This document shows positions 45,193-57,595 of a stretch of 64,000 nt of DNA, in pieces. The stretch is from Sinohyriopsis cumingii (Eukaryota; Mollusca; Bivalvia; Unionida; Unionidae), in assembly GCA_028554795.2 (NCBI GenBank), contig CM068841.1, positions 28,203,721 through 28,267,720 of the forward strand. Reading direction: 5' to 3'. A program made the translations under genes and the position numbers. A model generated the notes under the pieces. The model did no database searches. It worked only from the letters and a program-made list of their open reading frames with translations, and had not been told where the DNA came from. Position 1 is the stretch's first letter, and each line of letters begins with the position of its first letter.

Positions 45193-45362
45193 GTATGTAA
45201 ATGAATGAAAAAGTATATTTATAGGACTAAAATATCTGTTTGAACAAGCAGACTATGGCATTAATGGATTTAAAATCATAATACAGCATTTTGGAATAAT
45301 AAATCTTGCATACTAGTCAGTTGACAAGAAAATTAAACTCTGGCAGAGCTTATGTTAGTGAA

Positions 45363-45480
45363 TAATCTTTGGAGCAGAATTATCCAAAAGACAGTACATG
45401 TTAGGTGTGTAAGAGGGTTCTCAGTACAGAACAATATTCATTCGCAGATAAGAAACAGATTAAGATGAGAAACAATAAAC
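45363..45480 (+). pseudogene. hAT transposase C-terminal fragment
   Basis: A short frame starting about 45408 encodes VRGFSVQNNIHSQIRNRLR, like the hAT dimerisation region, then a stop. It lies just outside the hAT element at 45539 and is probably a separate, older fragment. Confidence 0.5.
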
Positions 45481-46172
45481 AAAATTAATGCTTATACAAC
45501 TCGAGGCAACATCTTTTAAATATTTTGATTTCAATAGGCAGGGATCGTCCTGGGCTTCGCCAATGTCGCAAATTGCGATTTTTTTTCCTTCTTGGCGACA
45601 AAAATATCCCTTCTGGCGATTTTTTTGGCGACATACGTTTTGGTTATTTAATTTTTACATACAATCATGGATTTGGACTGGATAAATTAAAAGGCAGAAC
45701 GAAAGGAAGCCACAAACTTGACTAAGCAATGCATTGGTATCAGTCTGTTACACAAACAATCCTTTGTTCTTATTGACAACCCCATCTTTACAGTACATTG
45801 TTACATCATAATCTGCTTATGCTGACATCTGGGCTGAGTACTGTATGCTGCGATACAGTCAATCATGCTACCGCACTATACCTACAACTGACCGACTTCT
45901 GAAGACGCGAATAGAACAGATACAATTAATTGTATGGCTAATCCTTCTGTTTTTTTTTATATACATATACCAATACAATAGTTTTGCTGAACCTTCATAG
46001 AAAACTGATAAGCTTTGAAGTACCGACAACTGTGTATAAATACAAAGCAAATGGAAACAATCTAAATCACAATTACATCTGTCACCAGTGCAGCATTTTA
46101 CTCATTGATCTTTTCCTTTTGCCATCAGTCCTGTGTTACGGCTGCAGAGACTTAAACTCCGCAACAAGAAAT

Positions 46173-46176
<4 letters not shown>

Positions 46177-46204
<28 letters not shown>
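46177..46204. repeat. Poly-A run
   Basis: About 27 A residues inside the hAT element. The run is long enough to make the local assembly uncertain. Confidence 0.9.
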
Positions 46205-46398
46205 CAGTTTTGCATAATTAATAATAATTATTTATTTCTCAAAATACAGGAGTGAAAGAATCCCGAAGTTGGGTGTAAATTTATGCTTTTATATACGGTC
46301 CAATATTGCCAGGTGTTGACTCGTGTAAGTTTCATTCGTGGGAATGGAGATCCTATTTTTCTTGTCGAGAAAATTTATACAGCATTCAGTGATCATTC

Positions 46399-46674
46399 TT
46401 GGGATTTAGGAAGCAATTCGCTACAAGCTTTGTGAAGCTAGCCATAAAGGGGGGGGGGGCTGCTGAGAGACTACTGGTGTCACCTGTCAGCACTGTACAC
46501 TGTGAACGTGGATTCAGTAAGATGAACTTCATAAAAACTGACATCAGAAATAAGCTCTGCATCTCATCTCTCGAGAATTTAATGAGCATCAGCATGTACA
46601 GATGTGAAAAATTAGACTTTGAAACTGCATTCAACAAGTGGGCAGCCCTAAAATCGCGACGGATCTTCATGTAA
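46399..46674 (+). pseudogene. hAT transposase dimerisation domain
   Basis: A 91-residue ORF carrying the conserved hAT C-terminal pattern (STVHCERGFSKMNFIKTDIR, then LENLMSISM). The N-terminal zinc finger and the catalytic domain are absent. A poly-G run (46450-46459) near the start marks a likely frameshift point. Confidence 0.75.
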
Positions 46675-46915
46675 CACTTTGTAACATTTTGTTAATGCTT
46701 CTTGTAATTAAAGTATTAACTAATCCATCTTTTGTAATTTTCATTGCCTGTTACATTAATAGACTAAATTAACACTTGGAAAAATGTACACTACTTTTTT
46801 TGGCGACACTTTTTGAAAATTGGCGACAAAATATTGAGGTTGGCGATTTTTTTGGCGACAGCTTTTTAAAAGCCAGGACCATCCCTGAATAGGGCTTTTG
46901 TAATTATTGTATATA

Positions 46916-47982
46916 CAGTGTGACCCTGCTATAACATGGTAGTTGGGAGCCATAGAACTCGACCGTGTTATCGACCGAACCGTGTTATAAGCAACCAGGT
47001 CAGTTAGCTGAAGAAAATTATGGATGTACCCGCACAAAAAATTGTGGGGAGAGGTTGTAGGTAATAAATGAGGGCGGTAAAACACGTGCTTCATCGGCAC
47101 AGTTACCATCTTAAATCGATGCATATTAAATGAGAAATACACCTGTAGTGAAAACAGAGAAGACATATATAATAGATTATTTTAGAGAACCATGAATTGG
47201 TACATATACGTGAATAATGTTTATATATACATGTCTAATGTATAGCATGAATAGTATCAACACCGTGTACTCAGCCGCGAACCTCATCATATACATTGAA
47301 TCCACAATACAAGTGATTCCATCGAAAATATGCACACACAACTTTAAAATATTCAGTAATTTTGTCACAGGTCATATTGGTCTGAATTCAGTGGGAAAAT
47401 GTAGCACAATCACGTAACGAATGACGATGCACATTTCCTTTTCAGTACGTCCCAAGTCAGTAAAAGTTAGTTTGCATTTTAAGCCGCTGTTGGTAGCGTT
47501 CGTAAGCATAAACTTTTTCCCTACAAAAAGAAAACTTTCATGGCACAGTTAACGTGTTTCAGTCACATTGGAAAATGCAAAAATCCATCAGATTCCATCA
47601 CTTTCATTTAATGGTATGTTTTGCCGCCAATAAGGAAAAACAATCCAAATTTGCAACATTGGCGAAGACCCATGCGATCCCAGAATTAACTTTTTATGCG
47701 TTATTTTTCGTACTTTTAAGAAGAAAAAACTACTTTTTCGTGTACGAGAAAAATACATACAAAATTTCAGGAGCCACGCTGCGATCATCTTGTATTATTC
47801 ATTCATGATCTCTTTCCCAAAATGATAATAAAGTTTTTACAGGTTTTTTTTTCGTACTTTTAAGAAAGAATTTTTTTGTGTACAAGAAAAATACATGTAT
47901 ATGAAAATTCGTGAGCCACACCACGACTGCGTTATATCCAAATTCATGTTATAACGGAGCGCGCTATAGTGGGGTCACACTA
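46916..47982. mobile_element. pogo/Tigger-like non-autonomous element
   Basis: The left end CAGTGTGACCCTGCTATAAC and the reversed right end TAGTGTGACCCCACTATAG are inverted repeats, flanked by TA on both sides. The right half holds two copies of a ~130-bp unit with TTCGTACTTTTAAGA and GAGCCACxCxGCGA landmarks. No transposase is visible. Similar ends are used by pogo/Tigger-type mariner relatives. Confidence 0.65.
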
Positions 47983-48712
47983 TATTGACCTATGGCTGTT
48001 TCCTCAGGCCCCCTCTTTTTCATTCTACTCCCCCTTATTTATGTGACAAGGGGGGAAAGCCCCCACTCATTATGATAAAATCCTGGGAACATCTTTGTAC
48101 AACTCATGGAGGAGGAACAGTAGAACCCTGGTTAAGACTTCCAACCCATGGGAAGCTACTAGGAAGCTTTTCTGTGTACCCACATTAGCCACCAATTAAT
48201 TACCCACATTAGCCTAATTTAAATTCTAGATGTAAGATTGTATTGTGTAATGGAAAAAGTATGGATAATATAATGTTCAGTTCTGGATCTGGTTTATTTA
48301 TTGAATAATGGTCTTTACCCATTTTTCAAATTAGTATTTTCTTTCATTATACCCCACTCTTTCTAAGTTACATTTTAAAAGTTACATGTTAAAAGATTGC
48401 TTTTTTGTCAAATTATATACTTCTCCAAAGTCCTTTCTGAAGAAGTTAATCAGATGCATCTAGAATTTGAAAACATTATACACTTGCAGATGCATCTAGA
48501 GTTTGAAAACATTATACACTTGCAGATGTCAACAACTTCAATGCAAAAAACTGCAGATGAGAGCACATGCCCCTGAGTTTTCATCCACCATGTACATTAT
48601 TTTAATTGAACTGAGTTGTCATTTGAGAAGTTTAACTGACATTGGTAATATTTGTTATAATAATGTGTGAATTCTGTTACTGTCTGATCACTGAATTAAA
48701 AAATAATTAGTG

Positions 48713-48985
48713 TGGCCCCACTATAACATGCTCCATTATAAAACAAGTTTGGATATAACATGGTTATGGTGTGGCTCCCCAAATTTCATATGCATATACT
48801 CTTCTCGTACACGAAAACATTTTTTCTTCTTTAAAGTAAGAAAAATAATATAAAAAGTTTAATATCATTTTGGGGAAGATATTGTTTATGAATTCTAATA
48901 TAAGACGATTGTGTCATGGCACCTAAATTTCACATGTATTTTTCTTGTACACAAAAAATATTTTTACTTCTTAAAAGTTTGAAAA
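48713..48985. mobile_element. Second, reversed partial copy of the pogo-like element
   Basis: TAGTGTGGCCCCACTATAACA and about 270 following bases match the reverse complement of 47780-47982, including the duplicated internal unit. It ends where hAT-like sequence starts near 49007, so one truncates the other. Confidence 0.6.
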
Positions 48986-49006
48986 TTAAGGTTTGAAAAG
49001 TTTATT

Positions 49007-49440
49007 CAAGGAATATGCTGGGCTTTGCCAGTATCACAAATTGCGATATTTTTCGCATGTTTGTGACAAAGTATACCATCTGGTAAATTTTTTTTGCAAC
49101 AACATTGTTGGCTGTTTAAACTTGTGTTATCAGTCTTGGGTTTGGAGTGGAGATATTCAAATACAACATAAAAGGAAGCTGCAAGCTTGGATATAAAATG
49201 CACTGGAATCTATCTATTGTTAAATAAACAAATCCTTTGTTTATATTGACAAAGAATCTTAACAGTGCATTGTTATTTTATATCCACTTATGGCCTGTGT
49301 ACTTTATGCTGTGGTAACATGGCCTGAGTACTGTATGCTGTGGTAACATGGCCTGAGTACTATATTACTATATGCTGTGGTAACATGGCCTGAGTACTGT
49401 ATGTCGTGGTAACATTAAAGTAATCATGATATTGGATTAG
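49007..49440 (+). mobile_element. Older partial copy of the hAT element, with a short tandem repeat
   Basis: GGGCTTTGCCAGTATCACAA and the following sequence match the start of the hAT element at 45548 and on, with heavy divergence. From 49284 to about 49412 a ~29-bp unit (TGGCCTGAGTACTGTATGC) is repeated four times. This unit comes from inside the hAT copy (compare 45829-45860). Confidence 0.6.
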
Positions 49441-49937
49441 AAACAATCAGCCAACATTTGAAGGCAGGAACAGGAACAACTAAACTCAACCAAACGATGG
49501 CTAACTTTTCCGTTTTGCTGAAACGTCAAATAAAACTGATTACCTTTGTAGCACTGATTGTTCTCTATAAATACTAAGCAAGTGAAATATCAAATTCCAC
49601 TTCAGCCAATGTTCTATAATTATTTAACGATGCCACCAGAATAACAAATGGGCAAAGGTGCACATGTTATTGGAGTTACAGCTAGAACAACTTTGGAGGA
49701 CCAAGTAAATGGGCATAATATGAAAATTAAATTTTCAATCTTTTGAAACCATAGACATCTAGCCATCAAGTTACTTTTTAATTTGTTCTCATGTTTTCAT
49801 TTCCCTATGAACAGCCTTATCCTCTTAGTAGCCCCAGCAAGATGATAGCTGTCTCCAGCTAGAGATTTCAAAATTTTCAGACATTTCAGACATTTCTACC
49901 AGGTACCCGTCAATCATAATGATCGGTTACCCAGGTA

Positions 49938-50115
49938 CAGTAAAACCTGTCTTGAAAGACCACTGCTATGAGAGACCGCCTGTCTTGAGAGACCAGGTTC
50001 TCCATGTACAGATTTAGAGATTATATAGTGTTATAACCTGTTATGAGAGACCACCTGTCATGAGAGACCATTATGTTTTGGCAGAAGGGGTGGTCTTTCA
50101 AGACAGGTTCCACTG
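49938..50115. mobile_element. 178-bp MITE with mariner/pogo-type ends
   Basis: The ends are CAGTAAAACCTGTCTTG and, reversed, CAGTGGAACCTGTCTTG, continuing for about 25 bp. TA duplications lie at 49936-49937 and 50116-50117. The interior has AGAGACCxCCTGTC motifs as further inverted repeats. No ORF. Confidence 0.9.
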
Positions 50116-50929
50116 TACCTGATTAAAGGGAAACTGTATTCAGTGTGAACCTGAACTGCTTTGTTGTAGGTTCAGACATGCCAACCCCCAAGAGAGGTAT
50201 AACCATAATTTATTACTAATATAAGTGGCAACAAAGTGTAATCTAAGCATAAAAAGACCAATCTATATATTACATGCCATAATTTCAGAAAACTGTATAA
50301 AAAATATACATATTTATTTTATTTAACGTACATTTATTTTTGCTATTTCCTTGGATTTGCCGTTAAAATTTCTGTCAGATTGGCTAAATCCATGTGGATA
50401 AGTAGTTAATACAAGAGTATAGGCATAAAAGAAATGGATAAATTATTTATGCATAACACTCATTTTAACTAGTCTACGTGTCTGCTGTAATTTTCACGAA
50501 TAGTCATAAAGTCCACAAATGATGACTGTTGTAGCATCCTTGACCTGCCAAGGTTTGTCCCTTAATGACAGTCCGATACAACATGTTTTTAAATTTAACA
50601 AACTCCTTCTCCTAGCATTTTTCAGTCATATAACATCAGTCACATTGATATAGCCTGTTTTTTTAATGATATCTGGCACCATTTATTTTCAATTTAGACT
50701 GGTCCGCTGCTTATGTAGCATAAAAATAGAATGAATCTATGACAAGTTGTTTCACATTTAAGAATCCTGTGTTTCAAGTAAAATTAATGCAAAAATGACC
50801 ATATTTACACATGTGGTCAATTTTTATTATATTTTTTCATTGTTATTAAATAACAAAGATTTCCCTTGTATTTAAATATTTCAGTGAAAAATTTCATTCT
50901 GTATAGTTGTCCATTTTGTTCATTTTTCC

Positions 50930-51160
50930 TAGCGTTGTATAAGGAGTACATCTTACAGTAACCAAGTTTTTGTGTTGCCTTTCCTGTGAAAGAATATCTG
51001 CCTTGGATTTCCCGCTAATAAAGAAGACCACAGTAAACAAACATGTGAACAGCATCCCTAACCTGAACAGCAAATACTCAATCCATGACCAAAGACTTGA
51101 GGCAAAAATGGCATTAGTTAAACCAGACATTTATATTGTGCTTTCTTGTATTTAAAATGT
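50930..51160 (+). pseudogene. Possible zinc-finger (BED-like) fragment of a transposon
   Basis: An open frame encodes a CxxC pair (CCLSCERIS), a basic patch and a His (VNKHVNSI), spaced like a BED finger. It may be the N-terminus of a hAT-type transposase in an element between about 50170 and 51620, where GATGCCAAC-type ends occur. Weak evidence only. Confidence 0.3.
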
Positions 51161-51885
51161 GTTATGTATTTAAATTTTATGTCATTGAAAATTTCTTAAT
51201 CAGTACTTACTGTTGCTGTCAACAAAAGGTGCTGACCTAGTTAATGTCATCAGGATCTCAAAACAAGCACGTTTAAGTTGTGAGAAAAATGGTGCACAAA
51301 TCATGGATAGGCATGAAGTTAGGATGGTCTAGCTTTAAATATCAACGTTGATTCTTAAATAGATTGCGTGAGAAAGGAGAGAAGTGTCCTCCATTGTATT
51401 GTTATATATTGCATGTATGACAAGTAAATTGTAAGCGGCTATATGAACCCCTGTGATGATGAATAAATGCACTCACAACATGAGCCTCGAACTGTAATCG
51501 TTATTCTGTGTCTCAATCTGAACTTGGAATACTTTTTTTTTTTAAACGGGTACCCAGTTGCTCATTTTATTACCTGGGTTATTATTAATGGGCAGATACC
51601 TGTTGGCATCTCTATCTAACAAAGGAAATTGGGGCATTGTACCAGAAAAAGAGTGGTACTGCAATGAAGTTTTAGTCAAATTCACAGAAAGGTTTTTGTT
51701 CACATTTCATATAGAGAGGGGTATTTTGTGTTTGTGATAAGTAATTGATATTTGGTCACCAAAATAAAAAGAGAACTAATTACAAAATAAAGTGAGTTTC
51801 CTGATAAATGTACTTTAATTAAGTTTTTAAATGCTATTTAGCCCAATCGTACAACAGTAGATATTTGTTTTCTGTCTTGGCACAG

Positions 51886-52033
51886 CTATTTTGATGATGA
51901 TGATGCTGACTCTGCCAACTTGGAGTACCTGCCTGCCCCAGGAAGCCCTGGTGTAGATGATGAAGAGGAAAAGAAAAAAGAAGAGGAAAGTGACAGTGAT
52001 GATCCATTAGATGCTTTCATGGCCAGTATTGAG
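51886..52033 (+). CDS. DDX42: DDX42, second coding exon
   Basis: The acceptor TCTTGGCACAG precedes the first base, which completes the Asp codon from the first exon. The 49 codons encode a very acidic segment (YFDDDDADS, then LPAPGSPGVDD) and an SDSDDPLDAFMASIE end that closely matches the conserved DDPLxAFMA block of animal DDX42. The donor is GAG/GTAAAG. The match of splice phase and motif gives strong support. Confidence 0.9.
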
Positions 52034-52179
52034 GTAAAGTTGACATTGGTCTCCATGTTGAAAATGTTGGGGTGTACACCAGCTCAATTCACCTTGTTTG
52101 AGGCCAGTGCACATGCATGACTGTTCGTGAACGAATTAGTAATTAACAGTTGTGCATGAAAATTTTAAAAGTTTGTATT

Positions 52180-52470
52180 TAATATTGTTCTGTTTCATTA
52201 TAATGCATTCCAGCATACATTTATCTCTCATTATAACACATTTTTGCCTCATAACACATTCCATTATAGAATTTTTCCTCAATATAGCATTCCATCATAG
52301 TTATCCCTTATTGTGACACATTTGTTGGGAGCCAAAAAAAAATTCTACCACTTTATAGTGAGATTGCCTTATAATGAAGTATATGATGAGAATAATTTTA
52401 CTTTCAAGTAATGAAATGGGGTCCCTGGCATATAAGGAACCATGTTATAATGATGGGCCTTTGAGCTGTG
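52180..52470. repeat. Decayed mariner-like MITE region
   Basis: Repeated CATTATAATGCATTCC and CCATGTTATAATGATGGG-like pieces in both orientations suggest an old element with TTATAATG ends. No ORF is present. Confidence 0.35.
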
Positions 52471-53385
52471 TTTGTACCTAATTAAAAGAATTAAATTTCA
52501 AGACAAGAAGGAACTTGAAATAATTCTTTGTCCTTTTCTTGTATGTTCATGATTTCATTGAGCAGAATTGAGTTATATTATGCCAAAGTTGGTAAAATAT
52601 ATCTATTTAATTTGCACAGTGGGTGTCAACAACATTATCATAAAATGACAGTTTTGTATCAGTGGATGAAAATTCCCTAAGCTTAGATCCAGCTGTTACT
52701 GGAAAGTCCTGCAGACTGTCTTGGTCACAATTTAACAGTTGTGATGATCCATGTAGATGTTGACCCAGTTGTTACTGAAAAGTCCTGCAGACTATTACAC
52801 CAAATGGAAAGTCCTGCAGACTCTGTCTTGGTCACAGTTTACAGTTGTGATGACCCCTGAAGATGTTGACACAGATGAGCAATTTAAAACAGTGAGATTT
52901 AACAAGAAAATGCATCTACCAAGTGTGATGCATCATAATGTATACTGCTTTAAATGCTTGGTGTGACTTCCTTTAGATATTGGAATCCAGGTGTCTTCTA
53001 ATTGGACCTAACTTGAATAGGAATAAAAGAAACTGTTCAGCCCCTGTTCATCCATAAATCCATAATTTAAAAAAAAAAAACAATATTTGGTATATCATGA
53101 TGATTGCAATTCAGTACCATGTACTGGAATATAAGGGCTTGAACTTTGTCTTATTCTGTTTGCTGTTCTTTGTATTGTTTATAATTTACACATTTTTAAT
53201 TATTGTCATATGACCATAACTTCCTGTTTGCATCTGTGGGATGGTCTAAGACTTGGCAATAAATTTACTAGTGGACATTAAAAATAACTTTTTGTTGTGG
53301 AAGTCGAAAGTTATTGCCATATATTAATTTGTAAAGACTTACATCACTGTAGACTTTTTTTAAAAGAAAAAATGGCTTCTTTCAG

Positions 53386-53447
53386 AAGGAGGTCCGGGCA
53401 ACAAATGATCCTGGTGTCACTGCTAAACAAGAAAAGGGAAAAGACAA
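53386..53447 (+). CDS. DDX42: DDX42, third coding exon
   Basis: A short exon of 20 codons plus two bases between acceptor GGCTTCTTTCAG and donor CAA/GTATGT. It encodes KEVRATNDPGVTAKQEKG and a Lys end. It starts in phase 0 after the second exon and passes phase 2 to the fourth. It corresponds to the charged linker between the AFMA block and the conserved RDDI block of DDX42. Confidence 0.75.
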
Positions 53448-55426
53448 GTATGTTTGTATTCAAGTACGAATTTGTGAGTCAAATCATGCTTCCTTTTTTT
53501 GTTAGTGGTTATTGAATTAATAATGAGGAAAGTTTGAGTGGAGATCCTGTTCTCATAGCAATATCTTCAGAAAATATATGTAGTTAAGATGTGTATGTAA
53601 AAGCTGTAGCAGTCTGAAACAGTGGTTTTTGTGCATCCTCTATTATGGAAAAGATGTGTTGTGCATCCTCCATTATGGAAAAGATATTAGTAAGTGTTTG
53701 TAGCATTGATTGATAATTATTTTCTTGGTTCTGGAACATATAAACTATTAAAAATTCTCTTAATTTTATTCAGTGACAGTGTTGTTTAATATTTTTTCCA
53801 ACTCTGGAACATTACTCAGTGCAGGACAGGAACTAGAACAGACACAATGCATCCTGTGTCATTGAAGATAGATGATGCCATTTGAATACACACATTATGA
53901 GCATGGTTTTAATTATTTCATATTACTTACTGATCTTGGATCAGTATGTAAAACAGAATTTGATATTAGGCCTTAGAAATTAATTTGTTGCCATAAATAA
54001 TGTTTGTTACAAATAGCAGAAATAACTAGCAAAAATTTGCTACCAAGGATTATTTAAAAAAATTATTTTGATCGGCTTTTGAAAGATTAACAATTCATTT
54101 GATTTGTTGAATGTATTTTGCAAGCTTTGTGTCTAGTAAGTGAATTTGCTACCAGTTTTCAGGTGATATTGGACAGGAAAGATGATCTCTTATTTACAGT
54201 GAGTCATTTAGCAACCTGTCACTCTGTCAGCAGCTTTGGTGGCTAGGGTCATTCTGTATGAAGTTTTTAAATTTAAAACCATTAATTGAAAATAATCTCT
54301 CACAATACAAAGTTTTCCATCTCATTTATCAGATTACACAGGATTTTCAGGGACCAGATCTTACAGGTCAAATATGTGTGAAATTTTTAAAGGACATTCC
54401 ATTTCTCCCTGTGCCATGCCTCTTTTTCACCCAGGATGCTCCCCCTTTTCATATTGTAGTTATCTGGGGCCTATCTAGCTTAAGGCTAGACTTGAATAAA
54501 CAGGCATGAAGCCACTGTAACTAATCAACAGTTTAACACATTATCCCCTAGCGACGACCTAACGGGGCAGGAGGTAGTAGCCTACTGCCGAGCTCTGTAG
54601 CATCAAAGTCATGCATGATACACTAAAGTGGGTGGTATTATAGAAAGGTAGACAGATGTAGCTCTACAATGATACCAAATAATCTGGAATATCTAGTTGT
54701 ACTACAAAATACAGATAAATAAAACTCATTTTTTGGACCCGACTTTTTTCTGCCAAAAATTTGCCCGTGGTCGGAATCCGATTTTGTGTTCGGATTTTAG
54801 ACTTTTTGGTCCCCTATCTACGGCAACCCGGTATGAACTGCAAACAGACAGATGAGCCTTTGCAAAAGTAGGGTAAGATGTGCATTTGGAATAAAGAGTG
54901 GTCTTGATAAAAAAATAATGGCTCCGTTTAGCAAAAACAAAAAAAGAACTTTAACTTTTACCCTTCTGCTCATGCACGAGTCAAATAACCAATGAAAAAC
55001 AATGTTTCTAACACAACTAGGCAGTATGTTATTGAAAGATCACCGGGGATTCGGTGTTTTCGAATCAATTCAGAAATAGCTTTCAAAATGCGTTTCCTAC
55101 TCGATTTTTAGGCAAAAATGACAAAAACCAACAGGGGTTAATGCGTTAAGCTTGTCTTTGTAGTTATCTTCGAATGCCAGTCTGACATACTTCCAAGAAA
55201 TCATATTCTGCTGAGTGTTTATATAAGTATTTGCAACGGACTGGAAAAACACGGTGCTGTATTTTGTTTTCATGGTGTTCAAATTAAATTGGTGATGATG
55301 CGAAATTAAATCATGGATGTAATCGAGTTTGGTTTGGACAGTACATGTATTGATATGACATAATAATAATAACTGCTATTTAAGCACATGTGGTTTCTAA
55401 AGGTCACTTTAGGATCAGTGTGTTAT

Positions 55427-56325
55427 GTGTTTAGGCTGTCATGAACAGTAACAAGAAAAACGTGCAGACAACAAGCTTTGTACAAATTTAACAAAAAATT
55501 TATTTCGCTTGAAAAACAAGGTAAAAATGAGAAAAAGAACTTAAGTTTTAAGAATCAAATCCAAAAATAATTGAAGAATAATCCAAGAATTAAAAAATTA
55601 GAAGTTATAGTAATAAAATGTTCTAATGAATTTGCGCTCGACTCCTGACAAAAATCCAGAATGGAAGGTGAAGACATATACTGTAGTCAGTATAGTACTG
55701 AAGTGTCAACAGTTGTTTGTTGAACCACAGAAAATAATATTCCAGTTTTGAATTCCGAAAAAAATTTCAGTAAATGTCTTTGTCCAAGAATTCTGTATGA
55801 GCACTTAAATATTCCCAGGCAAAAGAATTAATAATTTCATAAAATAGAATTTCAACTCGAACTGGTCACAACAAAACACCTTTAAGTGTCAATGCTTTAG
55901 AGCCCAACTGAAATTATTTCTCAAAACATCACTATTAAATCTGGCTACTGCACAATTCTGGTAAAACCAGAATTTCAAAATGACAACATAGAGGCTATTT
56001 ACATGTCTAAAGTCACATGCTCCCAGTACAATCTTGATTTCACTCTATAAATCCCACACTAAGAATGAATAATTTTTTAAAAAGAAAATGCTGTTTACTT
56101 CCAATCATGAAATAAGGTCAGGAACTAGGTCAGCTTTTAGATACAAAGTTCTGATATTAGGTTTTCGAAAAATTGAACTGAATTTCTGGAAAATATCAAA
56201 TCCAGTAAAAAAAATTACATTACAATGGCATGTAATGGAATTAAAAAAATAAAATACAAAATTTGAAACTAACAAACAAACAGTTAAATTAAATCAAATA
56301 TAAATTAAATCAAATATACATAACA
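55427..56325 (+). repeat. LTR-like dispersed repeat, copy 2, in DDX42 intron 3
   Basis: Aligned with 10008-10940 along its length; starts TGTTTAGGCTGTCATG and ends ATACATAACA. The same orientation as the gene. Confidence 0.6.
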
Positions 56326-56407
56326 AGTGGGTACTTTTTAAAAACAAGTGCATAAAAGTATGTTGACTTGTAAAAATTATTCAGAAAAATGTTTTCAGTT
56401 TTTGGGA

Positions 56408-56534
56408 GTGGGTCGGTGGTTCTTTCCGGGGTTTTCCAGGGTTCTTGCTCCACCATTAATGCTGGCCGCCGTATATAGCCTATCATGTGCTGAAAAATGG
56501 CGTTAAACCCTACAACAACAAGAAGAAGAAGAAT
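56408..56534 (+). mobile_element. Leu/Ser-type SINE, strongly 5'-truncated copy 5
   Basis: Only the last 127 bp remain, ending GGCGTTAAACCCTACAACAACA and a GAA-type tail. A 9-bp duplication (TTTTTGGGA at 56399-56407 and 56535-56543) flanks it. Confidence 0.85.
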
Positions 56535-56890
56535 TTTTTGGGAATTGGACTTGTGATAAAAATGAGCCAACAAAAGGAAGAAAAAGCCAGCAAAATATGA
56601 AAGTTCCATTTGATTGGTGACATTTGAGTATCAGTACTTAAAACTTGTATGAATTCATCTTGACAGCAGTTCAGATATGCAGTTTCAAGCTACATATATT
56701 TAGATACCATACATGTACCACAGTTAATTCATTTTTTTTCCCCACTTGAACCCATGTTATATCCCAATTTTATTCCTTACAGTTAGTGCTTAAAGCATTT
56801 AAGACTATTTACTAAATAACATTTATTTTCAATGATTTTTGTGTGTATATGTTGCTTGGTATATTTTTCATTGTTTAATTTAATGATGGT

Positions 56891-56894
<4 letters not shown>

Positions 56895-56921
<27 letters not shown>
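56895..56921. repeat. (CA)n microsatellite
   Basis: A pure CA run of about 13 units. Confidence 0.95.
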
Positions 56922-56925
<4 letters not shown>

Positions 56926-57059
56926 GGTATAGTGTAAATTTCTGTGGTGGAATAGAGATGCTGTTTTACTTGTAGTGAAAACTAGATGATATTTTAAGTG
57001 ATCATTCTTGGGATTGAAACTAATTGTTGACAATTTGATTCTTGTAGTTCATATTTTGT

Positions 57060-57595
57060 TTTTAGTATTGTTGTTTATACAAGGGATTTGTATAATGTTT
57101 GCAGTAGCTTTCCTCTCTTAAAGATCTAGGCAAGGGATTTGCATAATGTTATAGATGTTTTCCTCTTATAAAGGAGTATGCAAGGGATTTATATAATGTG
57201 CACAGTGGCTTTCCTCTCTTAAAGGCCTAGGCAAGGGATTTGTATAATGTGTATGGTAACTTTCCTCTTATAAAGGCCTTGGAAAGGATTTGTATAATGT
57301 GTGCAGTAACTTTCCTCTTATAAAGGCCTTGGAAAGGATTTGTATAATGTGTGCAGTAACTTTCCTCTTATAAAGGCCTATGCAAGGCATTTGTACAATG
57401 TGTATGGTAACTTTCCTCTTATAAAGGCCAAGGCAAGGGATTTGTATAATGTGCACAGTGGCTTTCTGCTTATAAAGGCCTAGGCAAGGAATTTGTATAA
57501 TGTGTTCAGTAACTTTCCTCCGTAAAGGCCTAGGCAAGAGATTTGTATAATGTGCATAGTTGTTTTCCTCTTATTAAAGCCTAGGCAAGGGAAGC
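57060..57595. repeat. Minisatellite of ~55-60-bp units, about 9 copies
   Basis: The unit contains AAGGATTTGTATAATGTG, an AGTAACTTTCCTC segment and TTATAAAGGCCTAGGC. Copies differ in a few positions. The reading frame on the minus strand (57268-57537) is an artefact of the repeat. It lies in DDX42 intron 3. Confidence 0.9.

Larger units (their letters stand above)
45539..46887 (+). mobile_element. Decayed hAT transposon in DDX42 intron 1
   Basis: The ends CAGGGATCGTCCTGG and, reversed, CAGGGATGGTCCTGG are inverted repeats. AATAGG flanks both ends directly (45533-45538 and 46888-46893), a 6-bp target duplication. Subterminal TTGGCGACA-like motifs occur repeatedly at both ends. The only coding relic is the C-terminal dimerisation domain, so most of the transposase has been deleted. 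Confidence 0.8.

Noticed and set aside
57268-57537. 89-residue minus-strand ORF with internal repeats
   Set aside because: It is produced by the ~58-bp minisatellite.
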